A program made the translations under genes and the position numbers. A stretch of DNA of 64,000 nt from Alphaproteobacteria bacterium (GTDB lineage Bacteria > Pseudomonadota > Alphaproteobacteria > MPNO01 > UBA830). The notes beneath the pieces were generated by a model. It made no database searches. It was not told the origin of the DNA and was given only the letters and a program-made list of their open reading frames with translations. Below, piece by piece: positions 25,063 through 33,561 of the stretch; position 1 is the stretch's first letter, and each line of letters opens with the position of its first letter. Location: contig JAJEBT010000124.1 in the NCBI GenBank assembly GCA_022822405.1, positions 1 to 64,000 of the forward strand. The letters run 5' to 3'.

Positions 25063-26058
25063 ATGGATGTCGTTGCCTATGCCGCGTCGGTCGGCCATTC
25101 GGTCTGGTTTTCCCGTGATGTGGGCGAGACCTGGAACCGCGCCAACACGACCACCGGCGGCATCTACAACGAGTCGCGCTGCTGGTGCGTGTCGACCCAC
25201 CCGGCAGAGTCCGGACGCGTGCTGTCGGGCACCGATCTCGGCGTACACCGCTGGGATCCGGATGCGGCCCGCTGGACCCATGTCGCCTCGCCAATGGACG
25301 GCCATCACATACTCCAGATGGCGCAGCACCCCGACGATCCCGGATTCATCGTCGCTGGCACCCGGCCGGCAGCCGTCTATGTCTCGGAGGACGGGGGCGC
25401 GTCCTGGTTCCAGGCGCCGCTCGGCAACGCCGACCGCTGCGAGGTCATCAACATACCGCGCGTCACCTCGATCCAGTTCGATCCCGCCGACCGCGACACG
25501 ATCTGGGTGACCATTGAGATCGACGCCATATGGCGATCGACCGACCGCGGCCGCAGCTGGCAGCGCCTCGGCAGGGGGCTCCGGACCGACGACACCCACA
25601 ACCTCGTCATCATCGACGATCTCGGCGAGCGCCGCATCCTGTGCTCGACCGAGCTCGGACTCCACCGCTCCGACAACAACGGCGAGAGCTGGCATCATGT
25701 CGACGTTCCGGCCGCTCCATGGCCGTATTTCCGGTGCATGACGCGGCGGCCCGACGACAGCGGGGTCCTCTTTCTCTCGGTCGGAGACCGACCGTCGGGG
25801 GAAACCGGTCTGCTGCTCCGAAGCCGCGACTGGGGCGAGACCTGGGAAGACGCCGGCCTGCCCGAACCCGTCAATTCGACGATATGGTGGATCGGCACCA
25901 ACGCCGCCGACCCGTCGCTGCTGTTCTGTTGTACAATCATGGGCCAGATCTTCCGCTCCCGCGACGGCGGCGAAAACTGGCAGAAGATGCGCCGGGAGCT
26001 CGGCGAACTGCGCATGATCGCCTGGGAGCCGGTCGCCGGAACTGCCAGCGCGTCCTGA
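25063..26058 (+). CDS. BNR/Asp-box beta-propeller protein
   Basis: A 331-aa protein made of repeated Asp-box units: VWFSRDVGETWNRA, VYVSEDGGASWFQAP, IWRSTDRGRSWQRL, LHRSDNNGESWHHV, LLRSRDWGETWEDAG and IFRSRDGGENWQKM. These are characteristic of sialidase-like or Ycf48-like propellers. There is no signal peptide and no catalytic sialidase pattern was recognised, so it is probably a cytoplasmic binding or scaffold protein. It is the first gene of a rightward set with the hydrolase, tautomerase and aldolase; its part in that pathway is unknown. Confidence 0.85.
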   Translation: MDVVAYAASVGHSVWFSRDVGETWNRANTTTGGIYNESRCWCVSTHPAESGRVLSGTDLGVHRWDPDAARWTHVASPMDGHHILQMAQHPDDPGFIVAGTRPAAVYVSEDGGASWFQAPLGNADRCEVINIPRVTSIQFDPADRDTIWVTIEIDAIWRSTDRGRSWQRLGRGLRTDDTHNLVIIDDLGERRILCSTELGLHRSDNNGESWHHVDVPAAPWPYFRCMTRRPDDSGVLFLSVGDRPSGETGLLLRSRDWGETWEDAGLPEPVNSTIWWIGTNAADPSLLFCCTIMGQIFRSRDGGENWQKMRRELGELRMIAWEPVAGTASAS

Positions 26059-26074
26059 ACAATAGGAGACATCG

Positions 26075-26770
26075 ATGAACGAATTCGCAATGCCGCAGCA
26101 GGTCATCGACCGGGTGCTGGAAAAGCGCGGGCGGCACCATGTGTTCGAATCCCTCGATCCCGAAAAGACCGCCTTCGTGGTCATCGACATGCAGAACTTC
26201 TTCGTTGCCGGAGTGCAGCCCTGCCTCGACATCATGCCCAACATCAACCGCCTTGCCGGCAGGCTGCGCGACGCCGGCGGCCTCGTCGCCTGGGTGCTGC
26301 TTACGGTTGCCGAATCGCCGGACGGCCCGAGCCTGTGGCCTCTCTACCACGAATACTTCTTCACCGAGGAGAAAAGGAAGGCGCACAAGAACGGACTCAC
26401 CCGCGGCAGCGAGGGCCACGCGCTCCATGCCGACCTCGACGCGCGCGACGGCGACCTTTACAGCGAGAAGACCCGTTTCAGCGCCTTCATCCAGGGCGCC
26501 TCGGACCTCCACGATCGCCTGCAGGAACGCGGCATCGAGAACATTCTCGTCGGCGGCACGCTTACCAACATGTGCTGCGAATCCTCGGCCCGCGACGCGA
26601 TGATGATCGGCTACCGCACGGTCATGGTCGAGGACTGCAATGCATCGCGGCTTCCCGAGGAGCATCTCGTTGGCCTGACTTCGGTCTATCAGAGCTTCGC
26701 CGACGTGCGCTCCACGGACGAGGTGATCGGCGACGTCCTCGGTCTCGGCGCCCGGATCGCCGCCGAGTAG
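26075..26770 (+). CDS. Isochorismatase-family cysteine hydrolase
   Basis: A 231-aa alpha/beta hydrolase of the isochorismatase/nicotinamidase class. The catalytic Asp38 is in FVVIDMQNFFVAG, Lys132 in YSEKTRFSAF, and the nucleophile Cys167 in GGTLTNMCCESSARDAMM. Members hydrolyse amides or ureido groups (for example N-carbamoyl compounds, maleamate, nicotinamide). It begins 17 bp after the BNR gene (AGGAGA before the ATG) and ends 6 bp before the tautomerase, so it is part of one operon. The operon points to a dicarboxylic amide substrate, which is inference. Confidence 0.88.
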   Translation: MNEFAMPQQVIDRVLEKRGRHHVFESLDPEKTAFVVIDMQNFFVAGVQPCLDIMPNINRLAGRLRDAGGLVAWVLLTVAESPDGPSLWPLYHEYFFTEEKRKAHKNGLTRGSEGHALHADLDARDGDLYSEKTRFSAFIQGASDLHDRLQERGIENILVGGTLTNMCCESSARDAMMIGYRTVMVEDCNASRLPEEHLVGLTSVYQSFADVRSTDEVIGDVLGLGARIAAE

Positions 26771-26776
26771 CGCGCC

Positions 26777-27910
26777 GTGCCGTCCCAGACCCGGATTCCG
26801 TGCGTCATCCAGCGCGGCGGCACCTCCAAGGGACCGTATTTCCTGGCATCGGACCTGCCGTCGGATCCCGGCCTCCGCGACCGCGTGCTGTTGGCGGTCA
26901 TGGGTTCGCCCGACCGGCGCCAGATCGACGGGCTCGGGGGGGCGGATCCGCTGACCAGCAAGGTTGCCGTCGTTGGCCCCGCAGCAGCCGGCGGCGCGGA
27001 CATCGACTACCTCTTCTGCCAGGTCAAGATCGACGAACCTGCGGTAGACGTGACGCCGAATTGCGGGAACATGCTGGCTGGCGTCGCGCCGTTCGCGATC
27101 GAGCACGGGCTGGTCAAGGCCAGGGACGGAGCAACCACGGTCCGCGTCCGCATGGTCAATTCAGGCAATCTCTGCGACGTCCGGGTTCTTACCCCGGGCG
27201 GCGCCGTCACCTATGAGGGAGACGCGCGGATCGACGGAGCACCCGGCACGTCGGCGCCGGTAATGATCGATTTTCTCGATACCGCCGGCTCGGCTTGCGG
27301 GAGCCTGCTTCCCACCGGCAATGCGGTGGACACCGTTGACGGAATCGAGGTCACGTGCATCGACAACGGCATGCCGCTGGTCATCCTGAAGGCAACCGAT
27401 GTCGGCGCGACCGGCTATGAGACCCGCGATGAGCTGAACGCCGCCCAGGACGTCAAGCAGCGCGTGGAAGCAATTCGGCTCGTAATCGGCGAAGCGATGA
27501 ATCTCGGGGATGTGACCGGCAAGGTCGTACCCAAGATGTGCCTCGTCTCGCCCCCCGTTCATGGCGGCGCGATCTCCGTCCGCTGCTTCATTCCGCACGT
27601 CTGCCATGCCTCGATCGGCGTGCTCGCGGCGGTGTCGCTTGCAACCGCCTGCGTGCTTCCCGGATCGGTCGCGGCCGAGGTCGCCGCGACACCCGGCGGC
27701 AATCCCGCCCTGTTCTCGGTCGAGCATCCATCCGGAGAGTTTTCCGTCGAACTCGAGACCGGAGACCGGGACGGCGCAGTTCCCCGCATCGAACGCGCCT
27801 CCCTTCTCAGGACCACGCGCCGCATCATGGAGGGTTCAGTCCTGATTCCGGCGAGCGTGTGGAACGGAGCGGACGTGCGCGGCGGATCGGCCGCACTTGC
27901 GGCCGAATAG
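26777..27910 (+). CDS. PrpF/GalD-type tautomerase (4-oxalomesaconate tautomerase-like)
   Basis: A 377-aa protein of the PrpF family. The family opening IPCVIQRGGTSKGPYF is present, with TPNCGNMLAGVAPFAIE around the first catalytic Cys and a second diaminopimelate-epimerase-like half (PKMCLVSPPVHGGAISVR). The closest known functions are 4-oxalomesaconate tautomerase (GalD, gallate catabolism) and methylaconitate isomerase (PrpF). The neighbour at 27926 resembles the aldolase of the same gallate/protocatechuate-4,5-cleavage branch, favouring the GalD role. The start is GTG at 26777. Confidence 0.8.
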   Translation: MPSQTRIPCVIQRGGTSKGPYFLASDLPSDPGLRDRVLLAVMGSPDRRQIDGLGGADPLTSKVAVVGPAAAGGADIDYLFCQVKIDEPAVDVTPNCGNMLAGVAPFAIEHGLVKARDGATTVRVRMVNSGNLCDVRVLTPGGAVTYEGDARIDGAPGTSAPVMIDFLDTAGSACGSLLPTGNAVDTVDGIEVTCIDNGMPLVILKATDVGATGYETRDELNAAQDVKQRVEAIRLVIGEAMNLGDVTGKVVPKMCLVSPPVHGGAISVRCFIPHVCHASIGVLAAVSLATACVLPGSVAAEVAATPGGNPALFSVEHPSGEFSVELETGDRDGAVPRIERASLLRTTRRIMEGSVLIPASVWNGADVRGGSAALAAE

Positions 27911-27925
27911 TGAGGAGACGCCCCC

Positions 27926-28588
27926 GTGACCACGGATCCAATCGTCCAACGCCTTCTCGCGCTCGACACGCCGGCCGTGTCCGACGCGCTCGACCGGCTC
28001 GAACTAGCCGGACGGGCCACAGGACTGCAACCGCTGACGGTGGCGAGGCGAATCGCAGGCGCAGTCGTCACGGTCAGGCTCGGAACCGGCGCGGCCATGG
28101 GCGGCCCCAAGCGCCATCTGTGCACGGCGGCCGTCGAGGCAGCGCGGCCGGGCGACGTCATCGTCGTCGAGCAGAGGTCAGGGCTCGATGCCGCGGGCTG
28201 GGGCGGGATCCTGTCGAACGGCGCCAGCGTGCGCGGCGTCGCCGGGGTGGTCTGCGACGGCCCGGTGCGCGATGTCGACGAAAGCCGTGCCCTCGATTTT
28301 CCCGTGTTCGCCCGGTGCGCCACGCCGGCCACCGCGCGCGGCCGGATCGTCGAAGAGGCGTTCAACGGGCCGGTGACGGTCGCCGACGTCACGGTCAATC
28401 CCGGAGACTATGTGATTGCCGACAGTTCCGGGATCTGCTTCATCGCAAAGGATCAGGCCGGAAGGGTCCTCGAGGCTGCCGAGTTGATAGCGAAGCGCGA
28501 GGCGCTGATGACGGCCGCGGTTCGCGACGGTCAGCCTATCAGCCAGGTTATGGGAGCGGATTACGAGGACATGCTCGCGAAGAACTGA
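27926..28588 (+). CDS. RraA-family 4-carboxy-4-hydroxy-2-oxoadipate aldolase-like protein
   Basis: A 220-aa RraA-like protein. The family patterns are LDTPAVSDALDRL at the start, GDVIVVEQRSGLDAAGWGGI and GVAGVVCDGPVRDVDESR, the last with the Arg and Asp that bind substrate and metal. Longer members with this pattern are HMG/CHA aldolases that split 4-carboxy-4-hydroxy-2-oxoadipate to pyruvate and oxaloacetate. It starts with GTG 15 bp after the tautomerase. A hydratase that would link tautomerase and aldolase is not nearby. Confidence 0.8.
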   Translation: MTTDPIVQRLLALDTPAVSDALDRLELAGRATGLQPLTVARRIAGAVVTVRLGTGAAMGGPKRHLCTAAVEAARPGDVIVVEQRSGLDAAGWGGILSNGASVRGVAGVVCDGPVRDVDESRALDFPVFARCATPATARGRIVEEAFNGPVTVADVTVNPGDYVIADSSGICFIAKDQAGRVLEAAELIAKREALMTAAVRDGQPISQVMGADYEDMLAKN

Positions 28589-28753
28589 TCGGCCGTTTCG
28601 GGATCGGACAATCCGGCGGAGGGAACGGCTGAAGCGTCATCTCCCGTCCCTTCAACGACGTTCCACAATCTCGGCGGACCAATCCCTGGCCGGTCCACAC
28701 GAAGCGGATGCGCCACCGGTCACCGATACGAACCGGGCGCTGTCCGGACAGGT

Positions 28754-29500
28754 TCAGCCGCCGGCCAGCAATCCCCAGACCAGCCTGACCTCCATTATTC
28801 CGATAACCCCGACGATGATGAGTCTGAATACGCGTGGACTGACTTTCGTTGCCATCCGCATGCCCAGCGGGACGAATAGCACCGCGGGAATGATAGCCAG
28901 AAGCCCTTGAACCATTCGCTCCTGATCATAGAGGCCGGCAATGCCCACGGTCACCACATGCATGACCGAAATCGACGTGAACAGGAGCGATATGGCGAAG
29001 ACGTATGTCTCCTTCACGAAACCGAGCGCGTACCCCCAGGTGCCGATGAACGGTCCGGATATTCCCGTCGCCCCCTGGCAGATGCCCGCAGCACCGGCGA
29101 TCACCGGCGACAGAAGTCGAACCGTTCTTCCAGTGGCCTCGATCCTGACATTGAATGCAGCGGTGATCAGGAACACGCCGATCCAGCAGGCAAGGATGAT
29201 GGTGAGCAGATGCTCGTCGATATTGGCGAGTATCCAGGTGCCGACGCCCACGCAGGCCGCGGCCGAGACCAGAGACCAGAAGACTGGCGGCATCTCCCGC
29301 ATCCGGTGCCGCCATGTCCAGACGACCTGCAGATTGGCGAACGCGACGGGAATGGTCGCCACCACGATGGCATGCTGAACCCCGAAGAAAACCGAGAGGA
29401 TCGCGATCGCGACGGCGGGCAGACCGAGTCCCGTCAAGCCCTTGGCGAACGATCCGAAAGCCAGAGCGGCAAAGATGATGAACAGAGAACCGACGGTCAT
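28754..29500 (-). CDS. TauE/SafE-family anion exporter, copy 1
   Basis: A 248-aa membrane protein with about seven to eight hydrophobic segments. It has the paired motifs SFAKGLTGLGLPAVAIAIL in the first half and AGAAGICQGATGISGPFIGT in the second, as in TauE/SafE proteins. These export sulfite or organosulfonates or related anions. The ATG at 29500 overlaps the stop of the upstream paralogue (ATGA), indicating coupling. Its similarity to the next gene indicates tandem duplication; the two may form a heteromer. Substrate unproven. Confidence 0.88.
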   Translation of the reverse strand: MTVGSLFIIFAALAFGSFAKGLTGLGLPAVAIAILSVFFGVQHAIVVATIPVAFANLQVVWTWRHRMREMPPVFWSLVSAAACVGVGTWILANIDEHLLTIILACWIGVFLITAAFNVRIEATGRTVRLLSPVIAGAAGICQGATGISGPFIGTWGYALGFVKETYVFAISLLFTSISVMHVVTVGIAGLYDQERMVQGLLAIIPAVLFVPLGMRMATKVSPRVFRLIIVGVIGIMEVRLVWGLLAGG

Positions 29501-30252
29501 CCGCCCAACCCTTCCCACAGCAACTTCACCTCCATCAGAGCGATCATTCCGATGACGACGCCGTTGAAGAACTTCAGGCTGACCGCGCCTCTCACCCGCA
29601 TGCCGAGATACTGGAATATCAGCATCGGGATCAGGACGATCAGGCTTTCGGTGACGCGCCGCCAGCTCATCAGGCCGAAGGCCGTCAGGATGGCGACCTG
29701 GAAGAGGTTGAAGACCCCGAACAGCAGCGCGTTATAAAAGACGAACGCATCCTTGCTCAGGCGGAACGAAAGGATCAGGGTCGAGAACAGCGGCCCGGAC
29801 ACGCCAGTCGCCCCTTGGGCAAAACCGCCACACAGGCTTGCACCCGCGGTTAGCAGCCGTCCTCTTGCGCCGACCAGCCTGAACGAGGGGTTGAAGACGA
29901 GAAGGACGAGGAAGGCGGCCACGACCCCGGCCAGGAGCAGGATGATCGTCCGGTTTTCGGACGAATCGAGGAACCACACCCCGAAGAAGAGCATCACGAG
30001 AGCGGGCACAAGCATCTCGTAGCGGAGCGTCATCCCCGACGCCGCCTGCCGGGTGTTCCACAGCAGCCAGGCGTTGGAGACCAGCCCGGGTATCTGCATG
30101 ACCGCGACCGAGTGCTCGGCGCCGAGAAACCCGGCCATGAAGGGTATCGCCACAAGCGGCAGGCCGAGGCCGGTCAGCCCCTTGACGAAGGCGCCGGCCG
30201 CGATCCCGCAGAAGATGACCGCGAGTGCATAGGGGTCGAGCCCCGCTTCCAC
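29497..30252 (-). CDS. TauE/SafE-family anion exporter, copy 2
   Basis: A 251-aa paralogue of the downstream gene. It has AFVKGLTGLGLPLVAIPFMA near the N-terminus and GGFAQGATGVSGPLFSTLIL in the second half, and seven to eight membrane segments. The start is a GTG at 30252. It lies between the beta-hydroxyacid dehydrogenase (23 bp upstream) and copy 1, all leftward, so the three genes likely share a transcript. The dehydrogenase neighbour hints that the exported anion could be a carboxylate or sulfonate from its substrate. Confidence 0.88.
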   Translation of the reverse strand: MEAGLDPYALAVIFCGIAAGAFVKGLTGLGLPLVAIPFMAGFLGAEHSVAVMQIPGLVSNAWLLWNTRQAASGMTLRYEMLVPALVMLFFGVWFLDSSENRTIILLLAGVVAAFLVLLVFNPSFRLVGARGRLLTAGASLCGGFAQGATGVSGPLFSTLILSFRLSKDAFVFYNALLFGVFNLFQVAILTAFGLMSWRRVTESLIVLIPMLIFQYLGMRVRGAVSLKFFNGVVIGMIALMEVKLLWEGLGG

Positions 30253-30275
30253 CGCCGCAGTTCCCCGGACCGCGG

Positions 30276-31214
30276 TCAGCCCGAGAGGCCGTCGGGCACG
30301 TCAGCGTTCTCGGATTCGAGTTCGAGACCGGAGGCCGCAGCCTGCAGCGACAGGAGCGCAGCAAAGTCGCCGCTTCCGTGACCATGCCCGATGAGGGACT
30401 GCACGACCTCCCTCGCCGCGGACGCAACCGGCATCGGAACCCCCTGGTCGCGCGCAGCCGCTAGGCCGAGATCGAGATCCTTGAGAAGAAGCTCCGGAGT
30501 GAACGTCACCGAATAATCGAGGTTGACGAGCGCAGGGGTCTTGTATCTGGAAAACATCGACCCCATGACGCTGTTGTTCAGGAAACCGAGGAACGCCTCA
30601 CGGGACACGCCCGCCTTCTCGGCAAGAACGGTTATTTCGGCGAGATTCTGAATGACCACACCAAGCAGCACGTTATGGCAGATCTTGACGAACCGGGCGA
30701 TGTCACCCTCCCCGACATAGGAGGAGCCGCGGCCCATGACATCAAGCCAGGGTCGGACCTCGTCATAGGCCGGCCGCGGACCGGATACCGCGAAGGACAG
30801 CAGTCCGGCCTTTACGACCTTGGCGTTTCCGGACACAGGCGCCGCGAGCATCGCCGTCCCCATCTCGGCGGCGACCGCCCGCACCCGCGCCGAAGTCCCG
30901 GCATCGATCGACGTGCAGTCCGCAAGGATCCGTGGCGCGACATCGGACCGCAAGACGCCGCGGTCGCCGATCGTCACCTCGGCAAAATCGTCTGGGCCGG
31001 CAACGATGGTGAAGACGACGTCCCGGTCGGCTAGCGCGGACGGGCTGTCGACGATCACCGCACCGTCATCGGCGAGCGGTTCCGCCTTGGATCGCGTGCG
31101 GTTCCATATCGCGACGTCCGCTCCCGCCACCAGCAGGCGTCTCGCCATCGCAAAACCCATTCGCCCTGCGCCTATCCAGCCGATTCGGTGCCGTTTCGGG
31201 TCCAGTGCGCCCAT
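30276..31214 (-). CDS. Beta-hydroxyacid dehydrogenase (3-hydroxyisobutyrate dehydrogenase family)
   Basis: A 312-aa enzyme with IGWIGAGRMGFAMARRLLV (NAD-binding), MLAAPVSGNAKVVKAGLLSF and the catalytic-Lys helix RFVKICHNVLLGVVIQNLAE. AGGGAG lies 9 nt before the ATG at 31214, whereas the in-frame ATG at 31223 abuts the same site, so 31214 is preferred. It is upstream of the two TauE/SafE genes on the same strand. The substrate may be a hydroxy acid such as a sulfonated or carboxylated C3-C4 compound; not determinable here. Confidence 0.9.
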   Translation of the reverse strand: MGALDPKRHRIGWIGAGRMGFAMARRLLVAGADVAIWNRTRSKAEPLADDGAVIVDSPSALADRDVVFTIVAGPDDFAEVTIGDRGVLRSDVAPRILADCTSIDAGTSARVRAVAAEMGTAMLAAPVSGNAKVVKAGLLSFAVSGPRPAYDEVRPWLDVMGRGSSYVGEGDIARFVKICHNVLLGVVIQNLAEITVLAEKAGVSREAFLGFLNNSVMGSMFSRYKTPALVNLDYSVTFTPELLLKDLDLGLAAARDQGVPMPVASAAREVVQSLIGHGHGSGDFAALLSLQAAASGLELESENADVPDGLSG

Positions 31215-31546
31215 CGTCGTCATCTCCCTGTCCAGTTGCCGCCGCATGTTGCCGGGTTCGGCCTGCGGGCCGTGGGAATATCCGCTCATCCTCGCCGGGG
31301 ATGGCGTACCGCGCCGGCGAACTCTCCGCCACGCGACGCGCGCCCGCCACCGGACGGATCATCACGGATGAAGCAGGCGCGACGCCCGCCAACGCCGTGC
31401 ACTCTAGCACTTGGGGCCGGTGCGTTCTCCATCCATTCCGCTGCTGGCCGGCAGCGGCCAAGCTGCAACGGGAACCGCGGCTTCGTTGCCGTGTAAGCGC
31501 GATTCGGCAACTGACCAGCAGACATGTCTTCCGCACCGGGCGGCCG
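31215..31546. other. Gene-free interval
   Basis: Between the hypothetical membrane protein's stop and the dehydrogenase start. Open frames here lack any recognisable similarity and look like chance coding in GC-rich DNA. No repeats or obvious hairpins were noticed beyond a ribosome-binding site for the dehydrogenase. Confidence 0.5.
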
Positions 31547-32104
31547 TCACTCGATCGAAGCGGTGATCGCACATGTCACATCTCTGCCGCCCTCAGCCGC
31601 CCTCTTCGTGCACTCAACGATCTCGCGACCGTACCGTTCCCAGACATAATCCTTCCAACCTCCGGTGCCGTCGTACACGGGCCACGGCTCCCAGCGCTGC
31701 TCGACCAATACGCCGAGGAAAAACAGCGCCGGGATCGCGGCAACGGCCAGCGCCACCCGGAGCCGTCCTGGGACGCCGCGTGCGGCTTCCTGCCACCGGT
31801 GAAAGTCGGCGGCGTAGATGCGGATCTGTTCCTCGATCCGCTCGGCGACCTCGCCAAGGTGGTTCTCCGGGGCGGCGCTCGAAGTCGCCTCATCCTGGCT
31901 GGTGCGAAACGTGGCAAGATCCTGGCCGATCGTGCCTGCGGTGCCTGCCTGCAGGTCCAGCAAAGTACGGATCTCCGCGAGAACTTCCCCGTGCTTCGTT
32001 GTCTCGTCGACAAGCCGCCGGAGCGCAGACACGGTGTCTTCTGCGTCGGTCTCGGAACTGCCCGGCTCGGACACCGGAGCTTCAGGCTTCAGAAATTTCG
32101 TCAT
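31547..32104 (-). CDS. Hypothetical membrane-anchored coiled-coil protein
   Basis: A 185-aa protein of unrecognised family. Residues about 20-125 are polar and helix-forming (TVSALRRLVDETTKHGEVLA, LGEVAERIEEQIRIYAADFH), followed by one membrane segment (LRVALAVAAIPALFFLGVLV) and a short C-terminal tail with two Cys (EIVECTKRAAE and RDVTCAITASIE). GGGGGATG precedes the ATG at about 7 nt. The layout, a cytoplasmic coiled coil plus one helix and a periplasmic tail, recalls small mobilisation-region proteins, but no neighbour supports that. Confidence 0.55.
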   Translation of the reverse strand: MTKFLKPEAPVSEPGSSETDAEDTVSALRRLVDETTKHGEVLAEIRTLLDLQAGTAGTIGQDLATFRTSQDEATSSAAPENHLGEVAERIEEQIRIYAADFHRWQEAARGVPGRLRVALAVAAIPALFFLGVLVEQRWEPWPVYDGTGGWKDYVWERYGREIVECTKRAAEGGRDVTCAITASIE

Positions 32105-32500
32105 CAGCGCATCCCCCGAACTCGCATTGCGCCTCTGGTTGACGCCTCAGCCAGTTCGAAACTGTCCGTTGGCTCTTCGACGCCTGCGCAGGACTTACGG
32201 ATTCGGATCGCCGGGAGATCCCGTGCTGCAATGACTCCGTCTGGATACCTGATGGAGACAAAGCGGTTCGAGGGCAGTCCTTGTGCGCCGCGGCCGTCCA
32301 GTTGCGGTTTGGAGGACTGCAGTATCAGGTTGCCCGGCGCAAGGAGACGCCTGCGCGCCGTTGCCGTGACTCGTCAGCATGCCTCAGGAATCAGAAAAGC
32401 GGTCGGAACGGCGGCAGTCTCTGCACCAGCGACATGGAGTGGGAACGTAACGGGAACCTACATGGCCGCAAGCATTGCCGGACGCGAATTCCCTGCGCGG
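32105..32500. other. Gene-free interval
   Basis: A 396-bp stretch between two leftward genes. No frame gives a recognisable protein, and I saw no repeats or strong hairpin. It may hold the promoter of the coiled-coil protein gene. Confidence 0.4.
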
Positions 32501-33499
32501 TCAGTCGTCGAGACGCCCGTGCAAGGGAACGAAGAGGCTCTCGACCGGTATCTCTTCAGGAATGAAACCCTGCTGATGCAGGTAGCGGACCAGGGCCTCC
32601 AGGGTTCGCCGATTCTTCTCGATGCCGTATGGCCACGGATCGCCGCCGAACAGCTCGTCGATTTCGCGCAGGTCGTCCGTCAGCCACGGCAGCATGTAAC
32701 GCTGTGCGCCGGAAAAATACATGCGCTCCAGCGCCCATTTCCTGGCCGCGCAGAATGCCTTGTAGAGGCTCTCGGCTATCCACCGGTGCCGCTCGTGGAG
32801 ATCCCTGCGGATGACCACCAAATGCATGATCGGATGAATCCCGGTTTCGGCATAGTAGCGCCGTTCCTCGGCCCGGAAATCCGGCCAGAGATAGGCAACC
32901 CTGTCGGGGCGGGTGCGAACCGAGTCGGGAAGCCTCGAGCCGAGTACTGCATCGATCTCGCCGTCGGCAAGGAGGTCCGAGAGCGACTTGTCCGACGTGT
33001 TCTGCCTCAACGTTATAGGGCGCGAGAACTCCGGCGGTGCCGGCGGCGACCCGTGCGTTCCGGCCTTCTCCATCGCACCCTGGACCCACTCCACGCCGGA
33101 AAGGTCGACGCCATAGACGTTTTCCAGGTCCCCGCGGATGAATACCGCCGCGGTTTGGGTGTAAAGCGGCGTGCCGATGCGCTTGCCGGCCAGATCGGCA
33201 GGCCCCTCGATTCCGGCTTCGCGATTGACGCAGACGAAGCCATGGCGAAAGGCCTTCGACGGAAAGACCGGCAGCCCGACAAACGGACAGTCTCCCTTCG
33301 CGGTCATGGTCGCGAACTCGGTGATGGACATCTCCGACAGATCGAATTCCAGCCCCCCCACCATGCGGTCGAAGATTTCGCGCGGCGCCTGGATCTCGAG
33401 GAAATTGAGATCGATTCCCTCGACATCAATGATTCCGTATTGCAGCGCCTCCATCCGGTCGTAGGGGCCGCACGCGAAGGTCAGGGGCAGTCTGGACAT
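32501..33499 (-). CDS. 4,5-dihydroxyphthalate decarboxylase-like / NMT1-like protein
   Basis: A 332-aa protein starting MSRLPLTFACGPYDRMEALQ, with VEGIDLNFLEIQAPREIFDR, FDLSEMSITEF and FRHGFVCVNREAGIEGP. This matches 4,5-dihydroxyphthalate decarboxylase-like proteins, which have a periplasmic-binding-protein fold but no signal peptide; none is visible here. The known enzyme forms protocatechuate from 4,5-dihydroxyphthalate, but many relatives are uncharacterised. The ATG at 33499 has GGGAGA upstream. It follows an acyl-CoA synthetase gene by about 60 bp on the same strand. Confidence 0.8.
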   Translation of the reverse strand: MSRLPLTFACGPYDRMEALQYGIIDVEGIDLNFLEIQAPREIFDRMVGGLEFDLSEMSITEFATMTAKGDCPFVGLPVFPSKAFRHGFVCVNREAGIEGPADLAGKRIGTPLYTQTAAVFIRGDLENVYGVDLSGVEWVQGAMEKAGTHGSPPAPPEFSRPITLRQNTSDKSLSDLLADGEIDAVLGSRLPDSVRTRPDRVAYLWPDFRAEERRYYAETGIHPIMHLVVIRRDLHERHRWIAESLYKAFCAARKWALERMYFSGAQRYMLPWLTDDLREIDELFGGDPWPYGIEKNRRTLEALVRYLHQQGFIPEEIPVESLFVPLHGRLDD

Positions 33500-33561
33500 G
33501 TTTTTCTCCCGTCTGCTGCCGCGTGCGCAAACCGTACCGGCGCGCCGCTTGCAGCGCTCGT

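Noticed and set aside
31215-32500. Search for a mobile element around the coiled-coil membrane protein
   Set aside because: No transposase, integrase or terminal repeats found; the flanks are empty but unremarkable.
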